From Actinoallomurus iriomotensis (GTDB lineage: Bacteria; Actinomycetota; Actinomycetes; Streptosporangiales; Streptosporangiaceae): 64,000 nt of DNA. Numbering within the stretch: position 1 is the first letter of the stretch; the number at the start of each line of letters is the position of its first letter. Shown here one piece after another: positions 25,298-34,210 of this stretch. The notes beneath the pieces were generated by a model. It made no database searches, was not told the DNA's origin, and saw only the letters and a program-made list of their open reading frames with translations. The stretch is taken from the NCBI RefSeq assembly GCF_030269445.1, contig NZ_BSTJ01000005.1:186001-250000 (forward strand), in the 5' to 3' direction. Both the position numbers and the translations under genes were made by a program.

Positions 25298-26035
25298 ATG
25301 GCGACATACGTACTGGTCCCGGGGTTCTGGCTCGGCGGCTGGGTGTGGGAGACGGTCGGCGCGCGGCTGCGGGCGGCCGGGCACGAGGTGCATCAGGTCA
25401 CGCTCACCGGCCTCGGCGACCGGGCGCACCTGGCGACACCCGAGGTCGGCATGGAGACCCACACCCTCGACGTGGTCAACACCCTGCGGTACGGGGACCT
25501 GCGGGAGGTGATCCTCGTCGGGCACAGCGGCGGCGGGCTGCCGGTGGCGCAGGCCGCCGACCGGGTCCCCGAGCGGCTGACGCGGGTGGTCTACCTGGAC
25601 TCGGTGCCGCTGCCGGACGGGATGCGGCAGTTCGACGCCAACCCGCCCGAGGAGCGCGAGGCGATCGAGAAGCGGGTCGCCGCGGAGGGAGAAGGCTGGC
25701 GGCTGCCCCCGCCGCCGTTCGCCGACGTCGCGGAGGACCCGGTCAACCTGGCCGATCTGAGCGCGGCCGACCTGGCGCTGCTGCGGGAACGGAGCGTGCC
25801 CCAGCCGTTCGCGACCGCCACCGACCCGCTGCGGCGGACCCACGGCACGCCCGTGCCGGAGACGCTGATCGCCTGTGTCTTCACCGAGGAGCAGGTGCGG
25901 CGGATGTTCGAGGAGAGGCATCCGATGATGGCCGGCTTCGACGGCGTGCCGCAGGTCGTGCCGCTGCCGACGGGGCACTACCCGATGCTGTCGCGGCCGG
26001 CCGACACCGCGCGGGCGCTGGCGTCACTCGTGTGA
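25298..26035 (+). CDS. Alpha/beta hydrolase (EstC/salicylate-esterase-like)
   Basis: A 245-residue esterase of the plant-SABP2/EstC-like branch: YVLVPGFWLGGWVWE at the N-terminus, nucleophile LVGHSGGG, and the catalytic His in PLPTGHYPMLSRP near the end. Charged middle region forms the lid. GAAAGGA ribosome site. Target of the divergent WYL regulator by layout. Its last 12 bases overlap the 3' end of the convergent SRPBCC gene. Confidence 0.85.
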   Translation: MATYVLVPGFWLGGWVWETVGARLRAAGHEVHQVTLTGLGDRAHLATPEVGMETHTLDVVNTLRYGDLREVILVGHSGGGLPVAQAADRVPERLTRVVYLDSVPLPDGMRQFDANPPEEREAIEKRVAAEGEGWRLPPPPFADVAEDPVNLADLSAADLALLRERSVPQPFATATDPLRRTHGTPVPETLIACVFTEEQVRRMFEERHPMMAGFDGVPQVVPLPTGHYPMLSRPADTARALASLV

Positions 26036-26548
26036 CTCGGCGCGTTTCTTCAGCGCGGCGTTCATCGCGTCGAAGCGGTCGCAACTCGCGGCCAGGCTGC
26101 CGCGCAGGAACGGCACGGCGATGCCGCGGAACGTCTCGGCCTGGGTGAACCGCACCCGACCCGGACCGGCGGCCTCGATGGTGAACCGCTGCTCGCCGTC
26201 GGCCAGCCCGCCGACCTCGTGATAGCGGCTGAACCAGCGCAGCTCACGGCCCGCCTCGGCCGCCCGTACGGTCGTGCGGACGGTCGAGACGCCGCCGCCG
26301 GAGTGCAGGCGAAGGGTGAGGGTCCGCCCGACGGCGAGGCGGCCGTCCACGTCGGTGATCTCGGGATTCCAGCGGTCGTAGGAGCGCAGGTCGGTGAGGA
26401 CCTGCCAGACCCGGGCGGGGGAGGCGGCGATCTCGGTGGAACGCGTCACGGTGTACGGGTGGGAGCGGCCCCACAGGTAGAAGCCGGCGAGGACGATGGC
26501 GGGTGCCAGAATGCCCGCGATCAGCCGGTTGAACATGAGCGGGAGCAT
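26024..26548 (-). CDS. SRPBCC (polyketide-cyclase/START-like) membrane-anchored protein
   Basis: A 174-residue protein with one N-terminal transmembrane helix (NRLIAGILAPAIVLAGFYLWG) followed by a SRPBCC ligand-binding domain: TRSTEIAASPARVWQVLTDLRSYDRWNPEI, then AGRELRWFSRYHEVGGLADGEQRFTIEA. Such domains bind hydrophobic ligands. Start is uncertain: ATG at 26548 or four codons later at 26536. The upstream region contains the large palindrome at 26573-26623. Confidence 0.75.
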   Translation of the reverse strand: MLPLMFNRLIAGILAPAIVLAGFYLWGRSHPYTVTRSTEIAASPARVWQVLTDLRSYDRWNPEITDVDGRLAVGRTLTLRLHSGGGVSTVRTTVRAAEAGRELRWFSRYHEVGGLADGEQRFTIEAAGPGRVRFTQAETFRGIAVPFLRGSLAASCDRFDAMNAALKKRAESHE

Positions 26549-26572
26549 GCCACAACCGCCGCGCAACGCACG

Positions 26573-26623
26573 CACCGGTAGGAGATCCCCTGCGTTCGAC
26601 GCGTAGGGGATCTCCTACCGGTG
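26573..26623. repeat. Perfect 19-bp inverted repeat upstream of two divergent genes
   Basis: Arms CACCGGTAGGAGATCCCCT and its exact complement surround a 13-base loop that itself can pair GCG/CGC. No T-tract. It lies in the 190 bases between the divergent SRPBCC and serine-hydrolase genes, so it is not a terminator for a neighbour; a large operator, an RNA structure or a mobile-element footprint are possible. A second dyad, AACGGCGTT/AACGCCGTT, follows at about 26638-26671. Confidence 0.7.
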
Positions 26624-26737
26624 GTCGCCGGCGTGAACGGCGTTCCCTCCCCGGGTGAGACCGCGAACGCCGTTTCATGGGCTCTGGCCGGAAAATCCGG
26701 TTGCCTCTGAGGGGGCGAGGCGCGCTGAATACAACGC

Positions 26738-27823
26738 ATGGCCGCCATTCAGGGCTCATACGATGAACGGTTCACCGCGGTGCCCCGTGCGCTGGCCCGG
26801 CTGCTGGACGAGGGAGACGCGGGCGCCTCGGTCGCTGTCTTCGTGGACGGCGAGCCCGTGGTGGACGTTTGGGGCGGGTACGCCGACGCGGACCACACCG
26901 TCCCGTGGCAGCGGGACACGATCACGAATGTCTGGTCGGTCACCAAGACGATGACGGCGCTGTGCGCGCTGGTCCTGGCCGACCGCGGCGAACTCGACCT
27001 GGCCGCACCGGTCGGCCGATACTGGCGGGAGTTCGCCGTGGCGGGCAAGGAGAAGGTGCTGGTCCGGCACCTGCTCGCGCACACCGCGGGCCTGCCCGAC
27101 TGGGACGGGCCGGTCGAGGATCTCTATGACTGGCCGTCCGCCACCGCCCGTCTGGGCGCCCAGGCCCCGCAGTGGGAACCGGGCAGCGCGGCCGGGTACC
27201 ACTCGCTCACCCAGGGGTTTCTCGTGGGCGAGGTCGTGCGTCGGATCACCGGCCGGACCGTCGGCGGCTTCTTCGCCGAGGAGGTGGCCCGGCCGCTGGG
27301 CGCCGACTTCCACATCGGGCTGCCCGCCGAGCACGACCACCGGGTGGCGCTCACGGTTCCGCCGCCGTCGCGGGACGAGGACTACGCCGCCGGCGCGCCC
27401 GGCGGCAGCGCACTCCCCGCCGCCGGCACGACCATACGGGTCCGTGACGGCAACAGCATCGCCTGGCGCCGGGCGCAGATCCCCGCGGCCAGCGGATTCG
27501 GCAACGCCCGCTCGGTCGCCCTCGTACAGTCGGTGATGGCCTGCGGAGGAGCGGTGCGCGACCTGCGACTGCTGTCGCGGGCGGGCTGCGACCGTGCGAG
27601 GGAGGAGCAGTTCAACGGCGTGGACCGCATCCTGGGCATGCCGGTCCGCTACGGCCTGGGCTACGGACTGTTCGGCGGCACCCATGGCTGGGGCGGCTGG
27701 GGCGGCTCGATCGTCATGGTCGATCCCGACGCGCGTATGGCGGTGGCGTACGTGACGAACCAGATGCGCGAACCCGCGGACGACGATCGAGGGCTGGAGA
27801 TCATCACGACCGCCTACGCCTGA
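26738..27823 (+). CDS. Serine hydrolase, class C beta-lactamase family (EstB-like)
   Basis: A 361-residue penicillin-binding-protein-fold hydrolase. SxxK motif SVTK (Ser67-Lys70), second motif GYHSLTQ in place of YxN, and C-terminal THGWGGWGGS at the KTG position. The pattern matches cytoplasmic EstB/LACTB-type esterases rather than true beta-lactamases; no signal peptide. ATG start; upstream lies TTGCCT and a weak -10 very close to the start. Confidence 0.85.
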   Translation: MAAIQGSYDERFTAVPRALARLLDEGDAGASVAVFVDGEPVVDVWGGYADADHTVPWQRDTITNVWSVTKTMTALCALVLADRGELDLAAPVGRYWREFAVAGKEKVLVRHLLAHTAGLPDWDGPVEDLYDWPSATARLGAQAPQWEPGSAAGYHSLTQGFLVGEVVRRITGRTVGGFFAEEVARPLGADFHIGLPAEHDHRVALTVPPPSRDEDYAAGAPGGSALPAAGTTIRVRDGNSIAWRRAQIPAASGFGNARSVALVQSVMACGGAVRDLRLLSRAGCDRAREEQFNGVDRILGMPVRYGLGYGLFGGTHGWGGWGGSIVMVDPDARMAVAYVTNQMREPADDDRGLEIITTAYA

Positions 27824-27913
27824 CCCTCGGGTCAGCGGTGGTACTCGCCGGGCCTTCGCGGCATCGCACCTTGATGTCGGATTCTCGCTAGCGTAGGCCG
27901 GTGGGCAGAGACG

Positions 27914-29395
27914 ATGCTGGGGCACATGCATGAGGACGTGGAACGCTGCGTACGCGCGGTGCGGTCCAAGGACGCGCGGTTCGACGGATGGTTCTTCACC
28001 GCGGTGCTGACCACGGGGATCTACTGCCGGCCGAGCTGCCCGGTGGTGCCGCCCAAGGCGGAGAACATGCGGTTCTACCCCAGTGCCGCGGCGGCCCAGC
28101 AGGCCGGGTTCCGCGCGTGCAAGCGGTGCCGGCCCGACGCCAGCCCCGGCTCACCGCAGTGGAACGAGCGCGCCGACCTCGTGGGCCGCGCGATGCGGCT
28201 GATCGCCGACGGTGTCATCGACCGTGAGGGCGTGCCGGGCCTGGCCGCTCACCTGGGCTACAGCACCCGGCAGATCGAGCGTCAGCTGAACGCCGAGCTG
28301 GGCGCCGGTCCGCTGGCGCTCGCCCGTGCCCAGCGCGCCCAGACCGCGCGGCTCCTGATCGAGACGAGCACGCTGCCGATGAGCGACATCGCGTTCGCGG
28401 CCGGGTTCGCCAGCATCCGTACGTTCAACGACACGGTGCGAGAGGTCTTCGCGCTCTCGCCCACCGAGCTGCGCCACCGCGTCGGCCGCGGCCGGCCCGC
28501 CCAGGCCTCCGGCACGATCACGCTCCGGCTGCCGTACCGTGCGCCGCTGTGCCCCGACAACCTGTTCGGTCACCTGGCCGCGACCGCCGTTCCCGGCGTC
28601 GAGGAGTGGCGCGACGGGGCGTACCGGCGCACCCTGCGGCTCCCGCACGGCCACGGCATCGTCTCGCTGCGGCCGGGCCCGGAACACGTCACCTGCCGGC
28701 TGGCCCTCACCGACCTGCGCGACCTGGCCAACGCGATCAGCAGGTGCCGCTGGATGCTCGATCTGGACGCCGATCCCGTCGCCGTGGACGATCTGCTGCG
28801 CCGCGACCCGGTGCTGGCGCCGTACGTGGACAAGAGCCCCGGGCGGCGGGTGCCGCGGACCGCGGACGGCGCGGAGTTCGCCGTCCGCGCCGTGATCGGC
28901 CAGCAGGTGTCCACCGCCGCGGCCCGTACGCACGCGGGCCGGCTGGTCGGCGCGCTCGGCGACCCGGTGACCGACACCGAGGGCGGACTGACCCATCTGT
29001 TCCCCGCCTCCGAGGCGCTGGCGGAGATCGATCCGGCCACGCTGGCCTTCCCCCGGGCGCGCCGCGTGACGCTGACGACCCTGGCGGCGGCGCTCGCCGC
29101 GGGCGAGATCGACCTGGGGCCCGGCAGCGACTGGGCCGAGGCGCGCGTGCGGCTGGGCGACCTGCCCGGCCTGGGCCCCTGGACGATCGAGACGATCGCG
29201 ATGCGGGCGCTCGGCGACCCGGACGCCTTCACCGCCACCGACCTGGGCGTACGCGCCGCCGCCCGGCACCTCGGCCTGCCCGGCACCCCGGCGGCGCTGA
29301 TCCGCCACTCCGCGGCGTGGCGGCCCTGGCGCGCGTACGCGGTGCAGCACCTGTGGGCCACCGGCGACCACGCCATCAACCGGATCCCCGCCTGA
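27914..29395 (+). CDS. alkA: Ada-AlkA fusion: adaptive-response regulator and 3-methyladenine DNA glycosylase
   Basis: A 493-residue fusion for alkylation damage. N-terminal Ada domain with zinc ligands Cys38, Cys42, Cys69 and Cys72; Cys38 accepts methyl groups from phosphotriesters. An AraC-type HTH follows (about 85-180: [39 protein letters not shown]). Then AlkA N-terminal domain and HhH-GPD glycosylase (about 300-490: [49 protein letters not shown], with the catalytic Asp in the last stretch). Methylated Ada activates transcription, so the gene and ogt behind it should be damage-inducible. ATG at 27914, or 27926 (MHEDV). Confidence 0.93.
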   Translation: MLGHMHEDVERCVRAVRSKDARFDGWFFTAVLTTGIYCRPSCPVVPPKAENMRFYPSAAAAQQAGFRACKRCRPDASPGSPQWNERADLVGRAMRLIADGVIDREGVPGLAAHLGYSTRQIERQLNAELGAGPLALARAQRAQTARLLIETSTLPMSDIAFAAGFASIRTFNDTVREVFALSPTELRHRVGRGRPAQASGTITLRLPYRAPLCPDNLFGHLAATAVPGVEEWRDGAYRRTLRLPHGHGIVSLRPGPEHVTCRLALTDLRDLANAISRCRWMLDLDADPVAVDDLLRRDPVLAPYVDKSPGRRVPRTADGAEFAVRAVIGQQVSTAAARTHAGRLVGALGDPVTDTEGGLTHLFPASEALAEIDPATLAFPRARRVTLTTLAAALAAGEIDLGPGSDWAEARVRLGDLPGLGPWTIETIAMRALGDPDAFTATDLGVRAAARHLGLPGTPAALIRHSAAWRPWRAYAVQHLWATGDHAINRIPA

Positions 29396-29423
29396 ACCCC
29401 TTCGACCCGATCAGGATCACACC

Positions 29424-29909
29424 ATGCCCCACACCGTCGTGGACAGTCCCATCGGTCCGCTCACACTCGTCGGCGCCGACGGCGCCCTCACCGGCGTGTA
29501 CATGGACCGGCAGCGGTACCGGCCCGAGCCCGAGACCTTCGGCGACCGGGACGACGTGCCCTTCACCGAGGCGGCACGGCAGCTGGAGGAGTACTTCGCC
29601 GGGACGCGCACCCGCTTCGACCTGCCCCTCGCCCCGGCCGGCACGCCGTTCCAGCGGCAGGTCTGGGAGGCGCTGCAGGTGATCCCGTACGGGCAGACGG
29701 TGTCGTACGGGCAGCTCGCCGACCGGCTCGGCCGGCCTGCCGCCGCACGCGCCGTCGGTTTCGCCAACGGCCACAACCCGATCAGCATCATCGTGCCCTG
29801 CCACCGGGTCGTGGGTTCGAACGGCGACCTGACCGGCTACGGCGGCGGGCTGGAGCGCAAGCGGCGGCTGCTGGACTTCGAGCGGAGCGTCAGCGAGGGC
29901 CGGTCGTGA
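29424..29909 (+). CDS. ogt: Methylated-DNA-[protein]-cysteine S-methyltransferase
   Basis: A 161-residue suicide repair protein that removes O6-alkyl groups from guanine. The acceptor site is [10 protein letters not shown] (Cys126); the DNA-binding helix region reads [20 protein letters not shown]. Twenty-eight bases after the Ada-AlkA gene, so one operon. Its last 20 bases overlap the convergent acetyltransferase gene. Confidence 0.93.
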   Translation: MPHTVVDSPIGPLTLVGADGALTGVYMDRQRYRPEPETFGDRDDVPFTEAARQLEEYFAGTRTRFDLPLAPAGTPFQRQVWEALQVIPYGQTVSYGQLADRLGRPAAARAVGFANGHNPISIIVPCHRVVGSNGDLTGYGGGLERKRRLLDFERSVSEGRS

Positions 29910-30471
29910 CGGTGTGGCGGGCGCGCCACTCGTCCTCGAGTATCGCGTACACCACCTCGTCCACCCATTCGCCCTTGACCCGCTCGTTCTGCACCAAGTG
30001 GGCCTCGCGGCGCATGCCGAGGCGTTCGAGCACGCGGGCGGAGGCGGTGTTGCGGGCGTCGAGGCGGCCGGTGACGCGGTGCAGGCCGAGCTCTTCGAAG
30101 GCCAGGCGCAGGATCACCTCGGCGGCCTCGGTGGCGTAACCGTGCCCGCCGTAGTCGGGGTGGAAGATGTAGCCGATCTCGCCCTGCCGGTGGGCCTCGC
30201 TGATCCAGAAGAGCTGGACATCGCCGATCATCTTCCCGGTCTCGGGCAGCTCCACGGCGAGCGTCAGGTTGTCGCCCTCCTCGCGCAGCGCGGACGCGGC
30301 GATCTTCATGGCGAGCGATCCGCGCGCCTGGGTCAGGTCCCGCGGGCCCCAGTACAGGTAGCGGGTCACGTCGGGGCGGGACTGGATGGCCGCGAGATCG
30401 GCGAGGTCGTCGTCGGTGTAGCGCCGCAGCAGCAGCCGCTCGGTCTTGATCGGGAGCTCCGGAGACAGCAC
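29890..30471 (-). CDS. GNAT N-acetyltransferase (RimJ/RimL-like)
   Basis: A 193-residue GNAT protein: [20 protein letters not shown] start, motif [41 protein letters not shown], here recognisable by GGHGYATEA for acetyl-CoA binding, and [17 protein letters not shown]. Acetylates a protein N-terminus or a small amine. GTG start six bases after TACGAT (30478-30483, leftward) without ribosome site: leaderless. Confidence 0.85.
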   Translation of the reverse strand: MLSPELPIKTERLLLRRYTDDDLADLAAIQSRPDVTRYLYWGPRDLTQARGSLAMKIAASALREEGDNLTLAVELPETGKMIGDVQLFWISEAHRQGEIGYIFHPDYGGHGYATEAAEVILRLAFEELGLHRVTGRLDARNTASARVLERLGMRREAHLVQNERVKGEWVDEVVYAILEDEWRARHTVTTGPR

Positions 30472-30566
30472 CGGTCGATCGTAGTGACCGGCCCGTCCCG
30501 AGCGCGAGGTGTTTTTCGCCGATCTGGGGCTTTCGCGGCCGCGCCGGGCTGCGGCACGCTGGGACG

Positions 30567-31505
30567 ATGCTGATCACGACCGGCGCGGACGTCGCCGAGG
30601 AGACCCGCGCGTTCAACCAGACCCTGGCCGAGACCCTCGCGGCTCTCCCGGCGCACTACGAGGTGAACGACCCCGTGGCGTCGCGTGCGGCGCGCGCCCG
30701 CGGCGAGGGCCCCTTCCCGGTCCCCGTGCGCCTGGACGTGGGCCGGGACCGCACGATCCCCGGCCGCGCCGGGCGGATCCCGCTGCGGGTGTTCGTCCCG
30801 CCGGTCGTCCGCGGCGTTCACCTGCACATCCACGGCGGAGGCTGGACGTTCGGCTCGGCCTCCGACCAGGACGCCCTGCTGTGGCGGCTCGCCCAGGCAG
30901 CCGAGATGGCCGTGGTCAGCGTCGACTACCGGCTCGCGCCGGAGCACCCCTACCCGGCCGCCCCGGACGACTGCGAGGACGCGGCGCGCTGGCTGGTCGC
31001 CAACGCCCAGAACGAGTTCGGCACCGACCGGCTGACGGTCGGCGGCGAATCGGCCGGCGCGCACCTGGCCACGGTCACCCTCCTGCGTCTCGGCGGGCGG
31101 GGATTCCGCGCGGCCCAGCTCACGTTCGGGGCCTTCGACCTGTCGATGACGCCCAGCCAGCGGCTGTGGGGCGAGCTGAACCTCGCCCTGTCCACGCCGG
31201 TCATGGCCTGGTTCTACGACCAGTTCCTGCCGGGCACCGACGCCGAGGCGCGCCGGGCCCCGGACGTCTCCCCGCTGTACGCGGACCTGAGCGGCCTGCC
31301 GCCGGCCCGTTTCGTGGTCGGCACGCGCGACCCGCTGCTGGACGACACGCTGTTCATGGAGTCGCGCTGGCGCGCGGCGGGCAACGAGACGGCGCTGGAA
31401 GTGATCGCCGAGGCCCCCCACGGGTTCCTGTCGTTCCCGCTGACGGTCGCCGAGCGCGAACTGACCGCACAGGCGGAGTATCTGGCCAAGGCCGTCGCCG
31501 ACTAG
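30567..31505 (+). CDS. Alpha/beta hydrolase, hormone-sensitive-lipase family
   Basis: A 312-residue esterase of the HSL family: oxyanion motif HIHGGGWTFG, nucleophile GGESAGAHLA, VSVDYRLAPEHPYPAAPDD between them, acid in GTRDPLLDD and His in APHGFLSFP. Acts on short acyl esters. The stop codon TAG forms part of the terminal CTAG of the palindromic element that follows. Confidence 0.88.
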   Translation: MLITTGADVAEETRAFNQTLAETLAALPAHYEVNDPVASRAARARGEGPFPVPVRLDVGRDRTIPGRAGRIPLRVFVPPVVRGVHLHIHGGGWTFGSASDQDALLWRLAQAAEMAVVSVDYRLAPEHPYPAAPDDCEDAARWLVANAQNEFGTDRLTVGGESAGAHLATVTLLRLGGRGFRAAQLTFGAFDLSMTPSQRLWGELNLALSTPVMAWFYDQFLPGTDAEARRAPDVSPLYADLSGLPPARFVVGTRDPLLDDTLFMESRWRAAGNETALEVIAEAPHGFLSFPLTVAERELTAQAEYLAKAVAD

Positions 31506-31684
31506 ATGAGTGATTCCGAGGGTGTCAGTGGTGGGGGCGGGGCGGGGGTGTCGGACCGGGCGGGAGGCGGGTGTTCCTCTCAAGGTGTTCTTCTGACAGG
31601 AAAAATTTCTCCTCTCAGAAGAAGCCCGCCATCGGCTACCCCCGCCTCCGGCGCGTGACGCACCACCGGGAATCACTCGTCTAG
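31502..31684. repeat. 183-bp imperfect palindromic element with CTAG ends
   Basis: Outer arms CTAGATGAGTGATTCC and GGAATCACTCGTCTAG are 16-base inverted repeats with one mismatch. Inside, GGCGGGGGT, GGCGGG and TTCTTCTGA each have matching complements on the other side, around a centre containing GGAAAAATTT. The whole block can form a cruciform. It fills the gap between two convergent genes and supplies the stop codon of both (TAG at each end). Could be a bidirectional terminator, a MITE-like insertion or both. Confidence 0.65.
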
Positions 31685-32496
31685 GGGACGCGGGCGCCGG
31701 GCCAGTGCGCGGGGCGTACCCGGGTGGCCGGCAGGCGCGTGCCGGCGTCGCCCTTCGCGGCGTCCAGCTGGGCCTGGGTGAGGAACAGGCTCGTGCCGAG
31801 ATCGGCGCCGCGTACGTCGGCGTCGCGCAGGTCGGCTCCGGTGAGGTCGGCGCCCGCCAGGTCGGCGTCCTTCAGGTTCGCGCCGATGAGCAGGGCGCCG
31901 CGCAGGTTCGCGCCGCGTAGGTCGCGTCCGCTGAGGTTCCGGCCCATCAGGTCGGCGCCGCGGTGGTCGCGTCCGGGCGTCCCGGCGCGGGCCAGCTCAC
32001 TGGCGCGCGACAGCAACGCGTTGGCCTCGCGCCGCCACGCGTCGACGTCGATCTTCAGCAGGTCGTCGGGGTCGCCCTCGGCGAGACGCTCGATCTCCCG
32101 GCGCGTACGGCCGAGCCGGTCGGCCAGCGGACGCGCCGGGGGCAGTGCCAGCGCCTCGGTCAGGTACCACAGCAGCTCGTGCAGGTCCCGCATGATCGGG
32201 AAGACCGCGAACATCCGCCGCGCGGTGTCCGGGTCGGCGCGCCAGTCGCGGCCGCCGAAGGTGTGCTGGGAGACCTGCTGGCCCGCGCCGAAACAGTCGT
32301 AGACGGTGCAGCCACGAAAGCCCTTGTCCCGCAGGTCCGCGTGGATGCCGCAGCGGAAGTCGGCGCGCAGGTTCGGGCAGGGCCGTCCGGCGTCCTTGTC
32401 GATCGCGAAGTCCACCGACGCCGCGAACGCCGGTGCGACGCAGCACAGCGCGAAACAGTTCGCGCAGTCGGCGCGCAGCTCTCGTTGCTCGGGCAA
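31681..32496 (-). CDS. Cys-rich pentapeptide-repeat protein
   Basis: A 271-residue protein in two parts. The N-terminal ~75 residues contain at least nine Cys (CANCFALCC, PCPNL, CGIH, GCTVYDCFG), suggesting a metal or Fe-S site. A helical middle follows, then from about 172 to 232 some eleven A(D/N)Lxx pentapeptides (GADLMGRNLSGRDLRGANLRG and so on) that form a right-handed beta-helix. The same architecture recurs in other actinomycetes, function unknown; some pentapeptide proteins protect gyrase. TTG start with GGGGGA six bases upstream. Confidence 0.8.
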   Translation of the reverse strand: MPEQRELRADCANCFALCCVAPAFAASVDFAIDKDAGRPCPNLRADFRCGIHADLRDKGFRGCTVYDCFGAGQQVSQHTFGGRDWRADPDTARRMFAVFPIMRDLHELLWYLTEALALPPARPLADRLGRTRREIERLAEGDPDDLLKIDVDAWRREANALLSRASELARAGTPGRDHRGADLMGRNLSGRDLRGANLRGALLIGANLKDADLAGADLTGADLRDADVRGADLGTSLFLTQAQLDAAKGDAGTRLPATRVRPAHWPGARVP

Positions 32497-32560
32497 GGCG
32501 GATCCCCCGTGGTGACTCAGCCGATCGTTCGCAGCCTAATCCCGGCGCGGTGCCGGTCGG

Positions 32561-32905
32561 TCACCAGCCGGCGATGACCTGCCGCCCCTGGGGGATGGCG
32601 AGGTCGAGCAGGCCGGGGAACCGGGCGTCGAGGTCGTCGCGGCGGAGCCGGTTGAGCCGGCGTGTGCCCTCGTCCCGCTGGCGGATCACGCCGGCCTCGC
32701 GCAGGGTCTTGAAGTGGCCGCTCTGCGTGGACTTGCTGACCGGCAGCGCGAACGTCGTGCACGCGAGCTCGCCGTCCGGTTCGACGTCGGCGAGCCGGGC
32801 CACGATCGCCAGCCGGACGGGGTCGCCGAGAGCCGCCAGCACGGTGGTGAACCGCAGCTGGGCACGATCGGGATGCAGGAGTTCGGTCGCGGTCCGGCTG
32901 GCCAT
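32561..32905 (-). CDS. ArsR/SmtB family repressor
   Basis: A 114-residue winged-HTH repressor: FTTVLAALGDPVRLAIVARLADV, recognition region SKSTQSGHFKTLREAGVIRQRDEGTRRLNRLR. No metal-binding Cys cluster (ELACTTF has a single Cys), so a non-metal ligand is possible. Start at 32905 chosen because TATGAT (32913-32918, leftward) precedes it by seven bases, leaderless; longer starts fall inside the operators. Divergent to the MFS transporter over two palindromes. Confidence 0.85.
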   Translation of the reverse strand: MASRTATELLHPDRAQLRFTTVLAALGDPVRLAIVARLADVEPDGELACTTFALPVSKSTQSGHFKTLREAGVIRQRDEGTRRLNRLRRDDLDARFPGLLDLAIPQGRQVIAGW

Positions 32906-32924
32906 GGCATCCATCATAGCCGCC

Positions 32925-32945
32925 ATGTTCGGCGAACCCGAACAT
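32925..32945. promoter_or_regulatory. ArsR operator 1
   Basis: ATGTTCGG-N5-CCGAACAT, perfect 8-bp arms, overlapping the -35 side of the arsR promoter. Confidence 0.8.
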
Positions 32946-32950
32946 CTGCT

Positions 32951-32971
32951 ATGTTCGCGATTCCCGAACAT
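32951..32971. promoter_or_regulatory. ArsR operator 2
   Basis: ATGTTCG-N7-CGAACAT, 26 bases from operator 1 centre to centre, upstream of the MFS gene and overlapping its probable -10 (TATGTT at 32950-32955). Confidence 0.8.
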
Positions 32972-32985
32972 GATGGGAGTCGCGA

Positions 32986-34209
32986 ATGCCGTTCCACCTC
33001 ACCGCCGCGCGCCGGACGCCCGGGCGCGACCACCGCTCGCCGGACCCGGACCCCCGGCCCGGGCGATGGCGGTTCTGGGCCGTCGCCTACGCGCTGCTGA
33101 TCCTGCTGACCGGCACGAACCTGCCGACGCCGCTCTACCGCGGCTACGCGGTGGAGTTCGGCTTCTCGTCGCTGGTCGTCACGCTGATCTTCGCCGCGTA
33201 CGCGGCCGTCCTGATCCCCTCACTGCTCGTGGCGGGCCCGCTGTCGGACGCGGTGGGGCGCCGGGCCGTACTGGTGCCGGCGGTGGCCCTGGCCGCCCTC
33301 GGCTCGCTGGTGTTCGCGCTGGCGGAAGGCACGGCATGGCTGTTCGCGGCCCGGATCCTGCAGGGTGCCGCGCTCGGCGCGGCCTCGGGTCCGCTGACCG
33401 CGACGCTGACCGAACTCGAACCCGGGGGAGACCGCCGCCGGGCGGCCCTGGTGGCCACCGTGGCCACCGCCGGCGGGCTCGGACTCGGGCCGGTGCTGGC
33501 CGGGCTGCTCGCCCAGTACGCGCCGGCGCCGCACGTGCTGCCGTTCGCGGTGGAGCTCGTGTTGCTCGTGCCGGCCTGGGCGGCGATCGCCACGCTGCCG
33601 GCGAGGCGCACCCACGCCCGCTGGGTTCCGCGCCGGCCGCAGATCCCCGCCTCGATGCGGACGGTGTTCGCGACCAGCGGGACGGCGAGCCTCCTGGCCT
33701 TCGCCGTGATCGGGCTGTTCCTCACCCTCGTGCCGCCGTATGTCGCCGCGCTCTCCGGCAGCGGAAACCTCCTGCTGGGCGGTGCGGCCGTGGCACTGAT
33801 GCTGGCCTGCTCCGCGCTCGCCCAGCTCACCGGCTACGGCCGGGCGGCGCGACGGCTGGAGTCGGCCGGACTTCCGCTGCTCGCCGCGGGGCTGGTGCTG
33901 CTCGCCGTCGCCGGCACCGTGTCCTCACTGGCGCTGCTGCTCGTCGCGACCGTGTTCGCCGGTCTCGGTCAGGGCCTGGTGTTCCTCGGCGGCCTCACCG
34001 CGGTGAACCAGGCGGCTCCTCCCGGCCGCCAGGCCGACGTGCTGTCCAGCTTCTACGTGGTGCTCTACCTCGGCGTCGGCGTACCGGTCGTCGGCGTCGG
34101 GTTCCTCGCCACCGCCGTCGGGCTTCTCGCCGCCGTACGGTACTTCGCGGGCGTCACCGCCGCGCTGTGCGTGGTGGTGCTGCTCGTCCTCGCCCGCACC
34201 CGCCGCTGA
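32986..34209 (+). CDS. MFS transporter
   Basis: A 407-residue major-facilitator protein with twelve helices. Signature loop 2-3 GPLSDAVGRRAVLVPA, helix 5 region GAASGPLTATLTELEPGGDRRR, and C-terminal tail LARTRR. Probably a drug or metabolite exporter repressed by the divergent ArsR protein. Ribosome site GATGGGAG before the ATG. Convergent with the next hydrolase gene. Confidence 0.87.
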   Translation: MPFHLTAARRTPGRDHRSPDPDPRPGRWRFWAVAYALLILLTGTNLPTPLYRGYAVEFGFSSLVVTLIFAAYAAVLIPSLLVAGPLSDAVGRRAVLVPAVALAALGSLVFALAEGTAWLFAARILQGAALGAASGPLTATLTELEPGGDRRRAALVATVATAGGLGLGPVLAGLLAQYAPAPHVLPFAVELVLLVPAWAAIATLPARRTHARWVPRRPQIPASMRTVFATSGTASLLAFAVIGLFLTLVPPYVAALSGSGNLLLGGAAVALMLACSALAQLTGYGRAARRLESAGLPLLAAGLVLLAVAGTVSSLALLLVATVFAGLGQGLVFLGGLTAVNQAAPPGRQADVLSSFYVVLYLGVGVPVVGVGFLATAVGLLAAVRYFAGVTAALCVVVLLVLARTRR

Positions 34210-34210
34210 C

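Noticed and set aside
31502-31684. Insertion sequence
   Set aside because: Inverted ends are present but there is no room for a transposase; at most a MITE-like element.
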